In this document: positions 47,600-59,875 of the stretch, in pieces
How positions within the stretch are numbered: position 1 is the stretch's first letter
How the letters are laid out: the number at the start of each line of letters is the position of its first letter
From: Membranipora membranacea
Taxonomy: Eukaryota; Bryozoa; Gymnolaemata; Cheilostomatida; Membraniporidae
NCBI GenBank assembly: GCA_914767715.1
Contig: OU612075.1
Coordinates: 7,936,001-8,000,000 of the forward strand
Reading direction: 5' to 3'
DNA: 64,000 nt
Notes under the pieces: generated by a model
Databases searched by the model: none
What the model was told of the DNA's origin: nothing
The model's input: the letters and a program-made list of their open reading frames with translations, nothing else
Made by a program: the position numbers and the translations under genes

Positions 47600-50125
47600 T
47601 TAGGGAAAAGATTAGTTTCCCCATCATGAAAAATAAAAAACCTATAAAAAGTTCAAAGAGCTAAAAGGACACCTTGTTGTTATGGTTCCCGTTAGTGACA
47701 ACAGGGAAAAGCCTCACTATAATTAACCTCAATTCAACTTAATGCAATTTCCAGTTTTACACATAATCCATTCCTTGACCAATTATACAGGCAAATGTTC
47801 GTCATTCCTGATGTCAATACACAGCTGCTAATAGAATGATGGTTATGCACTGGAATAAATTGATGCTCTTGCTTGTCTGTTTAGAAGTTTTAATTTTATT
47901 TTAATTGCTTGAAGATACAAAACATGATCTCATAAGAAGAATTGAAATTCTTTCTGCACAGATGCAGTGTGACATCCTCAATTTTGACATCAGCAGGTTT
48001 TATCACTGAATGATTAGAAGTTATTGGGGAATTAATTGGTGTTGAATTGGCTCAGTTTCACTGAGCAATAAAACATATCCAGCCAGCAAATGGAAATTTA
48101 GTCAACTGAAGCTTATACATAAAAATTATATATGAATTATTATCAGCTTTATTTTGCAGAGCAAGACACGGGTGGCAAATGAAATGATGTAGAAAAACAG
48201 CAAATGAGGTGGATTCAATAATCTGTACTTTTGGAATATACTATTGCGTAAAATGGTGGTTTGGTTGAGAGATAGTGATGCGGATACAACCTCAATGCAA
48301 GAGACTCTCCAAATTTAATCAAAAACGGAAAAGATCTAAATGGATAGCTTTTGAGTAAGCAAAACTGCTAGCATATAATACTGTTTTAAAAAATGAACAC
48401 ACAAATACTTTACTCAACTCTGGTCCCCACATGCTGCAGCTCTTCCATCCAAAACTGAGTCTTTGGGTGAAAAGAATGGACAGAATATATAGGATAGTAT
48501 AGATCAAAACGGTGTACTATGAGCATTTTCTCTATATGACAGGCGATCATCAGAATTACACACTTTATTCTTTAGGAGATGTAGGAGATGTACTATTGAC
48601 GACTTGACGATTACATCACAAAAATCCAGAGATTCATATATTAGACGCAAACGACAAGTGCGTAGTAATAGAGATGAAAACTGAAATCGAGGCATATTTT
48701 TGCATCAATCTAAGTTGTATTTTTTACAATCCTTATTACAATTTGAACTTGCTACCTGTCTATATTTACCAACCCCACTATGTTGTGACAGTCGGGCATT
48801 ACGCATTTTTTGCATTAGGAGGAAAAAACGCATCCTAATATGTCTTTGATTATGATCCCTTTGGTCTATTTATGTTTTCTGTTACACATTTTGAAACATC
48901 GTATTGTAAAAAAGCATATGTCATAATGGGGCGCATAAGTTCAACCGGCACTTTATTGATAGACACTACCGACATACAATACCCACAGACAATACCTTAA
49001 CCCCTCTCCTCCTCACCTCACCTCACCCCAACCTACCAACACCAAAACCCATACATACACATCCATCTACACTACGGAATTACAACTTACACTTTAATCA
49101 AATTCCTATAATAGAGAGTAAAAAAGGCCAATTTTATATTGATTAACAGTTTAGGTCAGACCAAGTGCCAACTGGTTAATGCTAAAATTCATGACAGTGA
49201 ATCAGTGGTTCCATAATATGCAACAATGCCTTTTAAATGTGACAGGTGGTTGTCTTGATTGATGTTTTTCAAAAATGGGAAGTGATCAATGAGAGATTAG
49301 TTTACAAAACTGGTGAAAAAAATGTGAATTCTGAGCAAGGGGGAAATGTTGCTCTGTTGGGGTGCGCCGCCCAAAGATGTGTAGATTGTTTAATTTCAGG
49401 ACTCTTAAAGAGAAGTTTTGCAGGTATTAGCTTCCTCTCGCTTTATGAAAGGAGTGTCCAATCTAACCTCTGTATGGTACCCACAGACACTTTGATTGAC
49501 CACAACAGTCTAATCCTTCCTCCTTCCTCCTACCAATCCCTAATCCACTCCCACTTAACCCTTGCTACTCAAGTACTCAAACAGTATCTCCGGCACTCCT
49601 CTTTTTGTATTGATTGAACACCAAGGTCTTGGGGTTTTCTCAGTTTCGTATGCAGTCTCTATTTGGTTAGTTTTTTTTATGAATAATTTATGATTATAAA
49701 AAATGATATCACCATATTATATTATTTTTAACATATTTATAACGTATGGATAGATAGATGTACTATTTAGGGTAAGAACTTAAGGTTTGCAACTCTTGTA
49801 AAATGATTGTATCCCACTCAGTACTGGACAAACCCACCTGTCACTGTAATACTCTCATGAAGCCACAATGAATGCCTCACAGCATCCTCAAGAATGTGCC
49901 ACAAACATGTCCTTTTCTAACATGATGGCACAACAGATGATGTTTCCTATAATAGTATCATATGCTTTGAGATCTAGAGTAAAAAAGAGACTGCTCAAAA
50001 AATAATTTCCGCGGCAGACTTTCCCTGGCCTCTCAAGTTTATATCTGTAACTCAAAATTGGGTATAGTTAGTTACACATATAGAATGGTATGTGTAACAG
50101 ATGATAAAAAATAAATAAAGAAGAC
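47600..50125. other. Intergenic, nothing recognised
   Basis: About 2.5 kb. The 123-codon open frame at 49246-49617 has no signal, domain or splice context that I recognise, and its codons look like background. A pyrimidine-rich CTCACCTCACC tract is near 49010-49025. Confidence 0.5.
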
Positions 50126-50129
50126 TTCA

Positions 50130-51840
50130 TTCAATGTAGCGACGCTGATTCAATTGGTAGAACATCTGCTTTGCATAACATGGAACGTGGGGAATATAAT
50201 GGTTCTTAGCCTATCAATCCTCCGAACACAAAATGTTATAATTTATCCTCTTTTTGCCGTAGTTTCTTTGGCATGGAACGGAAAACATCCGTTCAGGATA
50301 GTATTGTCGGCCAAAAAAATAGTGTATATATCAAAATGTTTCTTACCCTGTTGGTTTTTTCAGGCCTTTGTCAGTTGTGAGAGTGGTGGTTTATGGGATA
50401 TTTAGATCCTCCAAGAGGTTACATTGACAAAAGTATTTTTGTGGAGTTCTATTTCAAGAATCGCCTGCAATACAATTTACAAGGAGTACAATTTTCAGCT
50501 GACTAAACTCATAGTTGTTCATAGTCATGATACCATGGTAGTACCCTAGGTGAGCTTTTTCCTGCGATTCTACTAAGTTCCAAATGAGACTGAAGGAATT
50601 GATGTCTGATGGTCTCCTTGATACCAACATATCTGCAGGGAATTAAACATAGGCTTGCTTGCATGAAGACCACTGCCTCATCCATTCATGTGAACTTTAC
50701 GTCTTTGAGTTCATCTGGTGGATCAAAGTTCTTATACAAGGATATAAATGAATGGTGGAAGTGTGCCAACCAGTATCAAACCTTTCCAGATTTAATGTTA
50801 CGATTGCAATCAATCATAATAAAGTCAAAGAATACAATCTTATCACTATTATAGGCTGAGAACCTAAATCATAGATCCTCGAATAGGTTACATTGACCAA
50901 AGTATTTTTGTGGAGTTCTACTCAAGAATCGCCTGCAATACAATTTACAAGGAGTACAATTTTCAGCTGACTAAACTCATAGTTGTTCATAGTCATGATA
51001 CCATGGTAGTACCCTAGGTGGGCTTTTTCCTGCGATTCTACTGAGTTCCAAATGAGACTGAAGGAATTGATGTCTGATGGTCTCCTTGATACCAACATAT
51101 CTGCAGGGAATTAAACATAGGCTTGCTTGCATGAAGACCCCTGCCTCTTCCATTCATGTGAACTTTACGTCTTTGAGTTCATCTGGTGGATCAAAGTTCT
51201 TATACAAGGATATAAATGAATGGTGGAAGTGTGCCAACCAGTATCAAACCTTTCCAGATTTATTGTTACGATTGCAATCAATCATAATAAAGTCAAAGAA
51301 TACAATCTGATCTCTATTATACCTCCTTATATGTTGATTTGGAGGAGACATTGATTGTCATATCCTCATATTGTCTTGAAATCTAGGGTATAGGAAAAGA
51401 AGAAATATCTGCGGATGATCTCAGAGGCAGTTGTACATGTAAAGTTTGAATAAAATGGCTGATGATTGCAGACAAAAATCTTACAGGGGTTGCATAAAGA
51501 ATGTGAGATTTATTGTAACGATTGCAATCAATCGTGATAAAGTCAAAGAATACAATCTTATCTCTATCATATCTACTTATATGTTGATTTGGAGGAGACA
51601 TTGATTGTCATATCCTCATATTGTCTTGAAATCTAGGGTATTTTTACAACAGCTGGTTCATAACGAATTGAATATGAGGACTCTGAATGCTGGTTTGGTT
51701 GGTTTGCTTTGGTTATACTTGACTCCATAACAAAATGATCAATATCGTATTCACAATCTGTATGATTGTTGGGTTGAAAAGCATTCATGTTATGCTGTAG
51801 CCCCTTTTTTATATTACGTTTCACCCTTTAATTTACGTTA
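50130..51840. repeat. Composite dispersed repeat, copy 1
   Basis: Successive blocks match 56050-57420 in order: an AACATCTGCTTTGCA block (50160 and 56085), a GAGAGTGGTGGTTTA block (50380 and 56172), an ACCAACATA(T/G)CTGCAGGGAATTAA block (50623 and 56441), and an ATGTTGATTTGG block (51333 and 57219). This copy has an internal tandem duplication and extra pieces. Confidence 0.7.
50405..51310. repeat. Tandem duplication of about 440 bases
   Basis: 50405-50853 and 50874-51310 are nearly identical direct repeats. Both carry the same 75-80 codon open frame (50609 and 51077), which begins in repeat sequence and has no recognisable domain; I treat it as non-coding. A further 80-base block is repeated at 51312-51392 and 51561-51641. 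Confidence 0.85.
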
Positions 51841-51844
51841 CATG

Positions 51845-52220
51845 TTCCAAACAGCCAAGTTCTAATCACTTATCAATCCTAGACCAACCCTAAAAGCTGT
51901 TTAAATAAGCATCCATTGGTTTGGCACAAACTGTGGTCGAAAGCGAAGGTATCTCACTTGTTAAAAAAAGCAGTAGTATTCAGAATGACATTGTTGAAAA
52001 ATATTTTATGTAAGCAGCCCTGTGGGTCCTATTATAGGTTTTCAAGTTACAATCAGAGGATGAGAGAGCAAATTACCGTACCCTAAGGGTCATTAATATA
52101 TGAACTCGATGTATGCTCTGTTCAGCCAGCCTCAGTAACTAGGCTGGTGCCAGTTCTAAATACAATCAGTGAGATGAAGAAAAAGATTTGATGTCAACAT
52201 CTGTGAGGCTCAAATATGAA
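51845..52220. other. Intergenic, nothing recognised
   Basis: The part near 52140-52220 resembles, inverted, the sequence after the family C gene at 60690-60790, so the family C duplication extends into it. Confidence 0.5.
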
Positions 52221-52223
52221 ATA

Positions 52224-52229
52224 TTTATT
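52224..52229 (-). promoter_or_regulatory. Poly(A) signal of the family C minus copy
   Basis: Minus-strand AATAAA in a GTTACAAAATAAA context. The same context holds the AATAAA of the plus copy (60683-60688). Confidence 0.6.
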
Positions 52230-52398
52230 TTGTAACACTAACAGTAAACAAGTACTAGGTCAAACAATTGAAAATAATATTTTAAAAATTCATACTCTGT
52301 GTAATTAAATTCATTCAGATTAATACCAATGATTAATATTGACCATCCTAAACATCAGCTTGCACCTCTGGTGGGCTTGACTTTGCGATACAGTAGTA

Positions 52399-54937
52399 TT
52401 ACCAACTTCCATTGTCCCAGGTGAATGTCCGGCCTACAAGAAGAAAATTAATTTACAACGGCCTGTTGCTCTAAATATGCAGCAATGAACTGACAAATGA
52501 TGTGCCAGCAAAACCCTAAATGAAGACACAAAGAATGCCGCTATACTAGCCATTAAGGCTCCTGCTAGCAGCATTAACTTTTGAGCGGTATTTTGGTCTT
52601 ACAATCTCTAGTTTAGAAGGTAAAACACACTTAGCTGGGGAACCTCTGAGGTTAAACAAGGTCAACATAGTTGCTGTCTGCAAACTCAGCTGTTCTTCAG
52701 CAGTATTATCAGCGGATACAAACATAGAGGGCAGGGTGGTTTGCATGACACAACATTGTCAACATATCAGCCTGAGCTGATTCTCAGAGGATTGATGTGT
52801 ATATCAAAACTAACCGTGGATCTGTCGAGGATGCAATTGCTGACAATGCCAGTGTGGTAAGACATAAACTCACAAATAACACTTTAATATATTTTTGTTC
52901 AGATCAGAATGTATCGTCAGATTAGTACTTACATGGGAAGTTGTTACAGACTCTTGTCTCGGCCCTTCTTGATCTCTGGCATCCTCTGAATCGTCCAATA
53001 AGAATCTCTGGTCTGACACTGCCTCTCCATCTTCTCTGCCTACCACCTCCACAGCTGTCAGAGCATGAAGACCATGCTCCCCATGAAGAGTAAGATCCAT
53101 ATACTGTGTGATAGAATAGATATTGTTTCAACTTTTCTCTCAACCCTACAACATTATATTACATTAATTATAAATGGAGAGTAGAATCTCAAATAAAATT
53201 AAAAGGTATAATTGGCCATAATTAGGGCTGACAGCAAAGCTGTTGTGAGAAAACTCAAATTTAGACCTTTCTAATCAGCTAATTGCGTCAAAGCAGGGAG
53301 TTTGGGATACATAGAGATTGCACTTGAGCTGTCACATGATATTTTTATCACTCTCTTGCCTGCTGTAGTAATTGTCTTTTCATGTGTTTCTGAAACTCGC
53401 TGGTCACAGTCAAAAGCATATTCAAGCTAGCAATGTAGGATTGTTGATTCACTATTTTTAGAGGACATTTTGAAGAAATCTCGAGGTAACAATTCTCAAT
53501 AATTACCTTCAAGTCTTCCATTTGGCAGCAAGACCACACGTCCTAGCTGAGTTTGAGGTACTCTGAGATCAATTGGTCTGCGTCCTCTAGCTGGAATCGG
53601 TACAGGTCCTTTTCCTGGTACATCACGAGTCACTGGGTTTGATCCTCCAAAGAAGTGAAAATCAGGAGCAAAGGCAAAATCATTGTCTAAGGATCTGTCT
53701 CCATCTCGTCCAACTACCACAACTCCAGTGCCGTCTATACCATTATATAGCCCATCTCCACCAACAAACACATCTCCACGTCCAATTTCGTTTCTTTCAT
53801 TGCCAGCACCAGTATTATCAAATCCATCTCTTCTATCGCTTCGGAGTACAACAGCTGGGATAGGGTCATTTCCTCCATTACCTAGCTGATCTCCACCAAC
53901 AAATACATCTCCTCCCAGTCCAACACCCCCATTGCCCACATCTCCAGTTTTCCCGTCGACAACGCCAGTACCATCAAATCCATCTACTCCCATCCCGTCG
54001 GATCCATCTCTTCCATTGTCTTGGGCTACAACAACATCGACAGGGTCATTTCCCCCATTACCAAGCCTATAATGAATACATTTCCTCCCAGTCTGACCTG
54101 TCCATCTCCCACATCTCCGTTTCTCCCGTCACCAACACCAGTACCATCGAATCCTTCTACTCCTATCCCATCTGATCCGTCTATTCCTCTGACTCCGGTC
54201 ACAATTACATCAACAACAACATCATTGCCTCTTCTACCATCACCTCCTCCGCCGTTGCTATCTATATCATTCCCTCCACTGCTATTACCTTCTCTATCAT
54301 TACCTAAACCATCTTTATCAACAACTATTACTGCTCCAGGTTCAAATAGTCCATCGTCATTTGTTCCATTGCCAACATCAGTACCATCTAATCCATCTAC
54401 CATCTAATCCATCTGATCCAATCTCCACCATCTTCTCCATTGGTTTGCAATACAACTACATTGACAGGGTTATTGCCTCCCCTTACATTGTCTACCCGCC
54501 ATTGCCTCCCCCGCCGTTGCCTCCTCTACCATTATCCGCTGCACTGTATCCATCACATTGCACAGTACCTGTAAGGAAACAAAATTTTGTTCGAATAAAG
54601 TCTGGACTATAAGTTGAATTTTCAGATACAAAAAAATAGATTACCAAATTTTTGGTTCTGATTGACGGAACAGCTAAATAACTCTCATGGCCCTCTCTCC
54701 ATTTCCCTTTGTTCACTTGAATCTGTCAATTGAAATCGCGATGAAAAGCAAACCATGCTCTTTCAATACTGCCATATGAAAATTATAGCCGATGAATAAT
54801 TCTTTGTTAGGATGTGTATCATTGGAATCAACCAAAGACTTAATACAATATAACATATCGTAATTATACTATTAGGCCTAATACAGCAACTTACCAAATA
54901 AGGCTGTCACAAGAAGGATAACTGCTGACTTGTTCAT
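52399..54937 (-). pseudogene. Family C Gly/Asp-rich TSP1 protein, broken copy
   Basis: Minus-strand exons by comparison with the plus copy: 54937-54895 (signal, M-N-K-S-A-V-I-L-L-V-T-A-L-F), 54568-53507 (Gly/Asp-rich), 53145-52933 (TSP1) and 52433-52399 (tail). All introns are phase 1 with good donors. The Gly/Asp exon has an in-frame TAG at 54494-54492 and shifts frame at least twice more (near 54400 and 54050), while D-G-x-D-G units are still readable in each frame. The exon is about twice as long as in the plus copy, from internal duplication. The TSP1 domain keeps W-G-A-W-S-S-C-S-D-S-C but has G-S in place of R-C, losing one of six cysteines. Most likely a pseudogene; sequencing errors are an alternative for the frameshifts, less so for the cysteine. 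Confidence 0.75.
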
Positions 54938-55291
54938 TTTCGATCGCTGCCAAGAGCTAAAACATAACAAATGGCATAAGGTTTTACTCTTGTGTGTTCT
55001 GCTGTCATTTAATTAGCAGGGTATGAAATCCTGATGATATACAATCAGTGTTCGGAGCCATGTTTTTTTTACTAACTTGTGATTGGACAATTCAATCGTC
55101 AGTCTTTAGATCCGCTGACTCAATAAATGATATTTTCTGTAAATTCTGTTGACTTTGATACAATACACAAAGAGATTATAATCTACAACTGCTGTCAAAC
55201 CCTGAAGTGCTCAAAACGCAGTATCCTGTATTTGGTCTACAGCCTTTGTCTAATTTTTGTTTCGAGTTGATCTGATACTATTATTACTCAC

Positions 55292-55363
55292 CTCAGAGAG
55301 TTGAAACAGGCGGCTGCTTGATTGAAACTGATGACTGAAGTTACCGGTCCCAGAGTTTATAAA
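55292..55363 (-). promoter_or_regulatory. Core promoter and noncoding exon 1 of the family C minus copy
   Basis: TTTATAAA (55356-55363), with CTTCAGTCA at the expected start-site distance. The exon ends at 55292 before GTGAGT. It matches the plus-copy promoter in inverted orientation. Confidence 0.65.
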
Positions 55364-56049
55364 CGGTTACAAACAGGATCTAATTTTAAGATAGAACAAT
55401 TGGGTGCTGTGATGTGAATTGAAGGAAGCGCAATGGGCTACCACAGGTGAGTCGATAGGAAGCCTGGGCCCATCTTTTACCCCATTGTCCATTGTTTTTT
55501 ATCCAGGTGACACTTGCAATATGACCCAAAAGGTGAGGTGATCAATTGAACAATTAGGTAATGAAAATCAAATTGATCAGCGTTGTCAAGAGTACCTCAG
55601 TGATCATGTTTTATTTTTGGTGTCTGGTACGGGATTAGCAGCAAAATCTAGCTAATCTCAGCAACCCTGTGCTTGTTTTTTTGGCAATCAAAAACAACAA
55701 AAATTGGAAAACAGAGAGCCAAAATTGAGTATAGCTATACATATTATATGTAAAGCTATACTATTATGTGTAAAAGATGATTAAAACAGATAATACAAAT
55801 AAAAAACATCAAAATAATTTAGTTCTGAACTGTTAAAGCTGGGTACAGCCTCTTCCTCAAATATGACCAATGATTTTAAACTGACATGTTTCTTGTATAA
55901 TGAAGATAAATTTGTGACTTACTATGATGGCACTATACTATTTATTGCATTTTTCTGTACCGTCAGATCTAATTTGTACATTCAATTGTATCTTCATCAA
56001 CAAATTAAAGTAATCACAAACAAGCAATAAAAGAGACTTACTTTCATTT

Positions 56050-57420
56050 TGGCAACGAGATGAAATTTGCAGAGCATCTGCTTTGCAAGTCATTGTATGT
56101 GGGTAATATGAATGAGCTAAGCCTAGCAAAAAAGCTGCTGACATGTTTTTATTTTAGGCCCTTTTCAGTTATGAGAGTGGTGGTTTAGGGTTACGTGGTG
56201 ATAAATTTGCTGAGTAAATATATGAAGGAAATTCAATAGTTTTAATTGTTAGGTAATTTTGTCGAGTTTTCCTCATAAGAATACAATTTACTAAGTCATG
56301 ATAGTCCAGCATGAGGGGGATGGGTTTCAAAATATGATACCCCGTGACTGTGAGTAACCTAAGTAGTTTTTTTTTCCAGCTGGCCTACTGAATTTTTTTT
56401 AAATTTCACCATTGCAATTGTTGCCTGATGCCCTTCCTGGCACCAACATAGCTGCAGGGAATTAATCACAAACACTGATGTAGGCCTATATATATATTCA
56501 TGAATTAGGGGAACATATCTGACCCTGAACACATATATATTGCAATTTATGTATGATTGCTGGAAAAATGTTTCACCTTTAATTGGTCCAAAAGTTTGAC
56601 CGACCTTTTGTAAAATCTTGTCACATCGCTTGCCTGAGTTTATAAAGGTCATTACTGGAATGTCAGGCAATGCATAACGTTGAAGCTGTCAGAATTTAAG
56701 CTAGATCCAATTACTGACACCAAGTTATATACTGATGTAATTTTTTCCCGCATGGGATAGGTAAACCATGTGCATAGGATGGACAATGACCGGCTCCCTA
56801 GGCAACTGCTGTACTCTCAACTAAAAGAAGGAAAAATAAATCAGGCTAGGCCTAGACTCAGATTTAAAGATGTTGCAAAAAGAAACATGACATGGAGAGT
56901 GATCAACCTGAGCTCCTGGCAAACTATGGCTAAAACAGAGTTGTATGGAGGACTGCAACTAAATCGAAACCCAAACCATAGAACAGTCTTAGTCGCATCG
57001 ACTGACTGCAAGAGAGAGAGAATTTTTCCGCAAATAGCCATACTGGTATTTTACTACATAACCATGAACTCATCAATGAACAGAAAAACTGTGGAAGTGT
57101 CTCGGCCAGGATCATGAAATCAAACTCTACCAACGTTATTGTTTAAATTGCAATAAATCATAATAATATCAAAGTATATCATCTTATCCCCCATAAGGAA
57201 GAGGTTGTAACACCCAATATGTTGATTTGGCGAGATGTAACCTAGCATTGATGGTATTTCCACCTATTGTTATGAAATATATGGTAATATCGTAAGAGCT
57301 GATTCATGACAATCAAATATGCTGACTCTCAATTGCTGGTGTGCTTTGGTGAAGCTTGATTCAATAAACATAATGTTCAGTATATAGTTCACTTCACTTA
57401 AATCAAACCTCTGGGGACCA
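56050..57420. repeat. Composite dispersed repeat, copy 2
   Basis: Partner of 50130-51840, lying in the spacer between the two divergent family C genes. It contains a LINE RT tail (56770-57117) that I do not see in copy 1. Confidence 0.65.
56770..57117 (+). pseudogene. LINE reverse transcriptase C-terminal tail
   Basis: The frame reads H-R-M-D-N-D-R-L-P-R-Q-L-L-Y-S-Q-L-K-E-G, then R-P-R-L-R-F-K-D-V-A-K-R-N-M, then S-W-Q-T-M-A-K. This follows the common tail of many animal non-LTR RT proteins (R-M-x-x-x-R-L-P-x-x-L-L-Y, G-R-P-x-L-R-F-K-D-V-x-K-R). Nothing of the RT core is nearby, so it is a 3' fragment. Later codons drift away from the family pattern. Confidence 0.75.
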
Positions 57421-57921
57421 CGAAATTTGTCCCAATTAAGCATTAAGCATTAGAATACATTGAACTCTGGCTGAAGGGTCCAATTTCTTTTGTCTGAATT
57501 AACAGGAGTTTTGCATTATAAAGTCTGAATTTACTAGCTTACGCTGTATTATAATCCAAAATCAAGATTGTCGGCTTTAAAATACAGGTTTTGTTGCCTC
57601 ATCTCAGTGGCCCCTGTTTTGTGAGACACCAAAAACAAAAAATCATCACCGAAGTACTCTTGTATACGCTGATGGATTTGATTTTGATCACATTATTGTT
57701 CGATCGATCTCTCACCTGATAAATGATGAAACCTCTTAGAATGGACCGGCAAATTATTTTCGGGTCATGCGATGGTACCTGGATCAAAAAAACAATGGAC
57801 AATGGGGTAAAGTTATGCCTACGCTTCCTTTTTACTCGCCTGTGATAGCCCGCTGCACTTCCTTAAATTCACCTCACAGCACCCATTGTATTATCATAAT
57901 AAAAGATCCTGTTTGTTTCCA

Positions 57922-57992
57922 TTTATAAACTCTGGGACCGCTTACTTCAGTCAGTCACCACTTTCAATCCAGCAGCTGATAAACTCTTTGAG
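57922..57992 (+). promoter_or_regulatory. Core promoter and noncoding exon 1 of the family C plus copy
   Basis: TTTATAAA at 57922-57929, with TCAGTCACC starting 29 bases after the first T (57951), a good initiator. The noncoding exon ends at 57992 before GTGAGT. The TATA-to-start spacing equals that of family A. Confidence 0.7.
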
Positions 57993-58366
57993 GTGAGTAA
58001 AACGTATCAGTTCAAATTGAAGACAAAAAAATTAGACTATAGACAAAATCTTTTAACCTTTTATGACACAGTACTTGTTGGAGGTACCACCAATTGTTGT
58101 TCTTATCACTTTATAGGGTCGATAGAAATGCCAATTACAGAAAATAATATTCATGGTGTTATGGTGTCGATGATCGAATAATTGAATTGTAATTGACAAC
58201 GCATGACACTAAGACGACAAAAATATCGAATGCTGTTTGATTATCATTGAAGATTTCACTCCGAGTAAATCATAATATCACAGCAAAAATTAAAATTAAC
58301 CTAAACGCATAAGCGTAATACCTTATGTCATTTGTAATATTTTACAGATTTTTTCAGCGATCAGAG

Positions 58367-59836
58367 ATGAACAAGTCCGCAGTTATCCTTCTTGTGACAG
58401 CCTTTTTTGGTAAGTTGATGTCAACAATAACAAATTGTGATTAAATAAAATAATCAAATTTTAAATGATTAAAGAAATTTATTGAAATTTATTAACCACA
58501 TTGAATGTATAAGAAGAAAAGAGAAAAATAATTATCAGCTATAATTGTCATATGGCAGTAAGTGAAGAGCAAGTTTGAATTGACAAATTTAAATGAACAA
58601 AGGAAAAATGGAGAGAGAGAGCCATGAGAGTCTTTTAGCTGTTCCCTTAATCTGAACCTTAGATTTTGTAATAAATTATATATATTTTTTGTTGGATCAA
58701 AAAGCCCAACATATTGTTCAGCATTCTGATAGTCCAGACTAGTTAGTCAGACGGCTCCAATACAAGTTAGTGGCATTACATTATCAACTACTCAAATTGG
58801 GTGCTTGATAATGTACTGCTACTAACTCGTATCGGAGTCGTCTGAATATTTAGACTAAGCCAAAACTTTATTCGAACAATATTGGTTTTGATACAGGTAC
58901 TGTGCTGTGTCAGGAATATAGAACAGCGGATAATGGTAGGGGAGGTAATGACAGGGGAGGTAATGACAGAGGAGGCATTGTCAGGGAAGGCAATGACCCT
59001 GTCAATGCTGTTGTAACGGCAAATGGAAGAGATGGTGGAGCTGGGGTCATAGTAGATGGATTAGATGGTACTGGTCTTAGTAACGGGAGAAATGGAGGTG
59101 CAGACGATGGACGAGTTGGACCTAGAACAGTAGTAGTAGTCTATAGAGATGGTTTAGGTATTGATAGAGGAGGTAATGGTAATGGAGGCAGTCGTACCAA
59201 TGACAACAGCAGAGGAGGTGATGGTGGAAGAGGCGATGATGTCGTTGATGTAATTGTGACCGGAGTGAGCGGAAGAGATGGATCAGATGGGATGGGAGTA
59301 GATGGATTCGATGGTAATGGTGTTAGCGACAGGAGAATTGGAGGTGTGGGCGATGGACGCGTTGGACGTGTTGTCTTGCTGCCAGATGGAAGGTTTGATG
59401 GTAATGGTTATCTTGAGATGCAGTCAGAGCAAAGCTTAAATTTGACTGTCCTCCAAAAATTTGTCTCAACCCTACGTTGCTAGCGTTGCTAGCGTGGCTA
59501 TGCTCGTTGACTGTGACCAGTCAATATGGGACATATATGAGAAGACAATTATTACAGTAGACAAGATAGTCATAAAATGTCATGTGACAGCTGAAGCGCA
59601 ATCACCATCCATGATGAGAAAGGTCCAAATTTAATTTTCTCACATCAGCTTTGCTGTCAAGCCCAATTATATCTTGTAGTTCAATTTGAGGTTCTGCTCC
59701 CCATTTTTACATTAAATATTAAAAATTAATATTTAATAAACTATTTATTTATATTTATAAATACATTTATTATATATGTCATTAAATAAATATTTAATCA
59801 AATATAAAATATATATATATATATATATATTTATGA

Positions 59837-59875
<39 letters not shown>

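Noticed and set aside
49246-49617. 123-codon open frame as a gene
   Set aside because: No signal peptide, domain or splice context, and no counterpart in the window. Its length is possible by chance over 64 kb.
50609-51310. Repeated 75-80 codon frame as a duplicated gene
   Set aside because: Conservation is explained by the surrounding 440-base tandem duplication, which is just as similar outside the frame.
53496-54403. Collagen-like protein from the G-x-D-G-x-D-G runs
   Set aside because: Glycine is not kept at every third position over any long stretch and the reading frame is broken.
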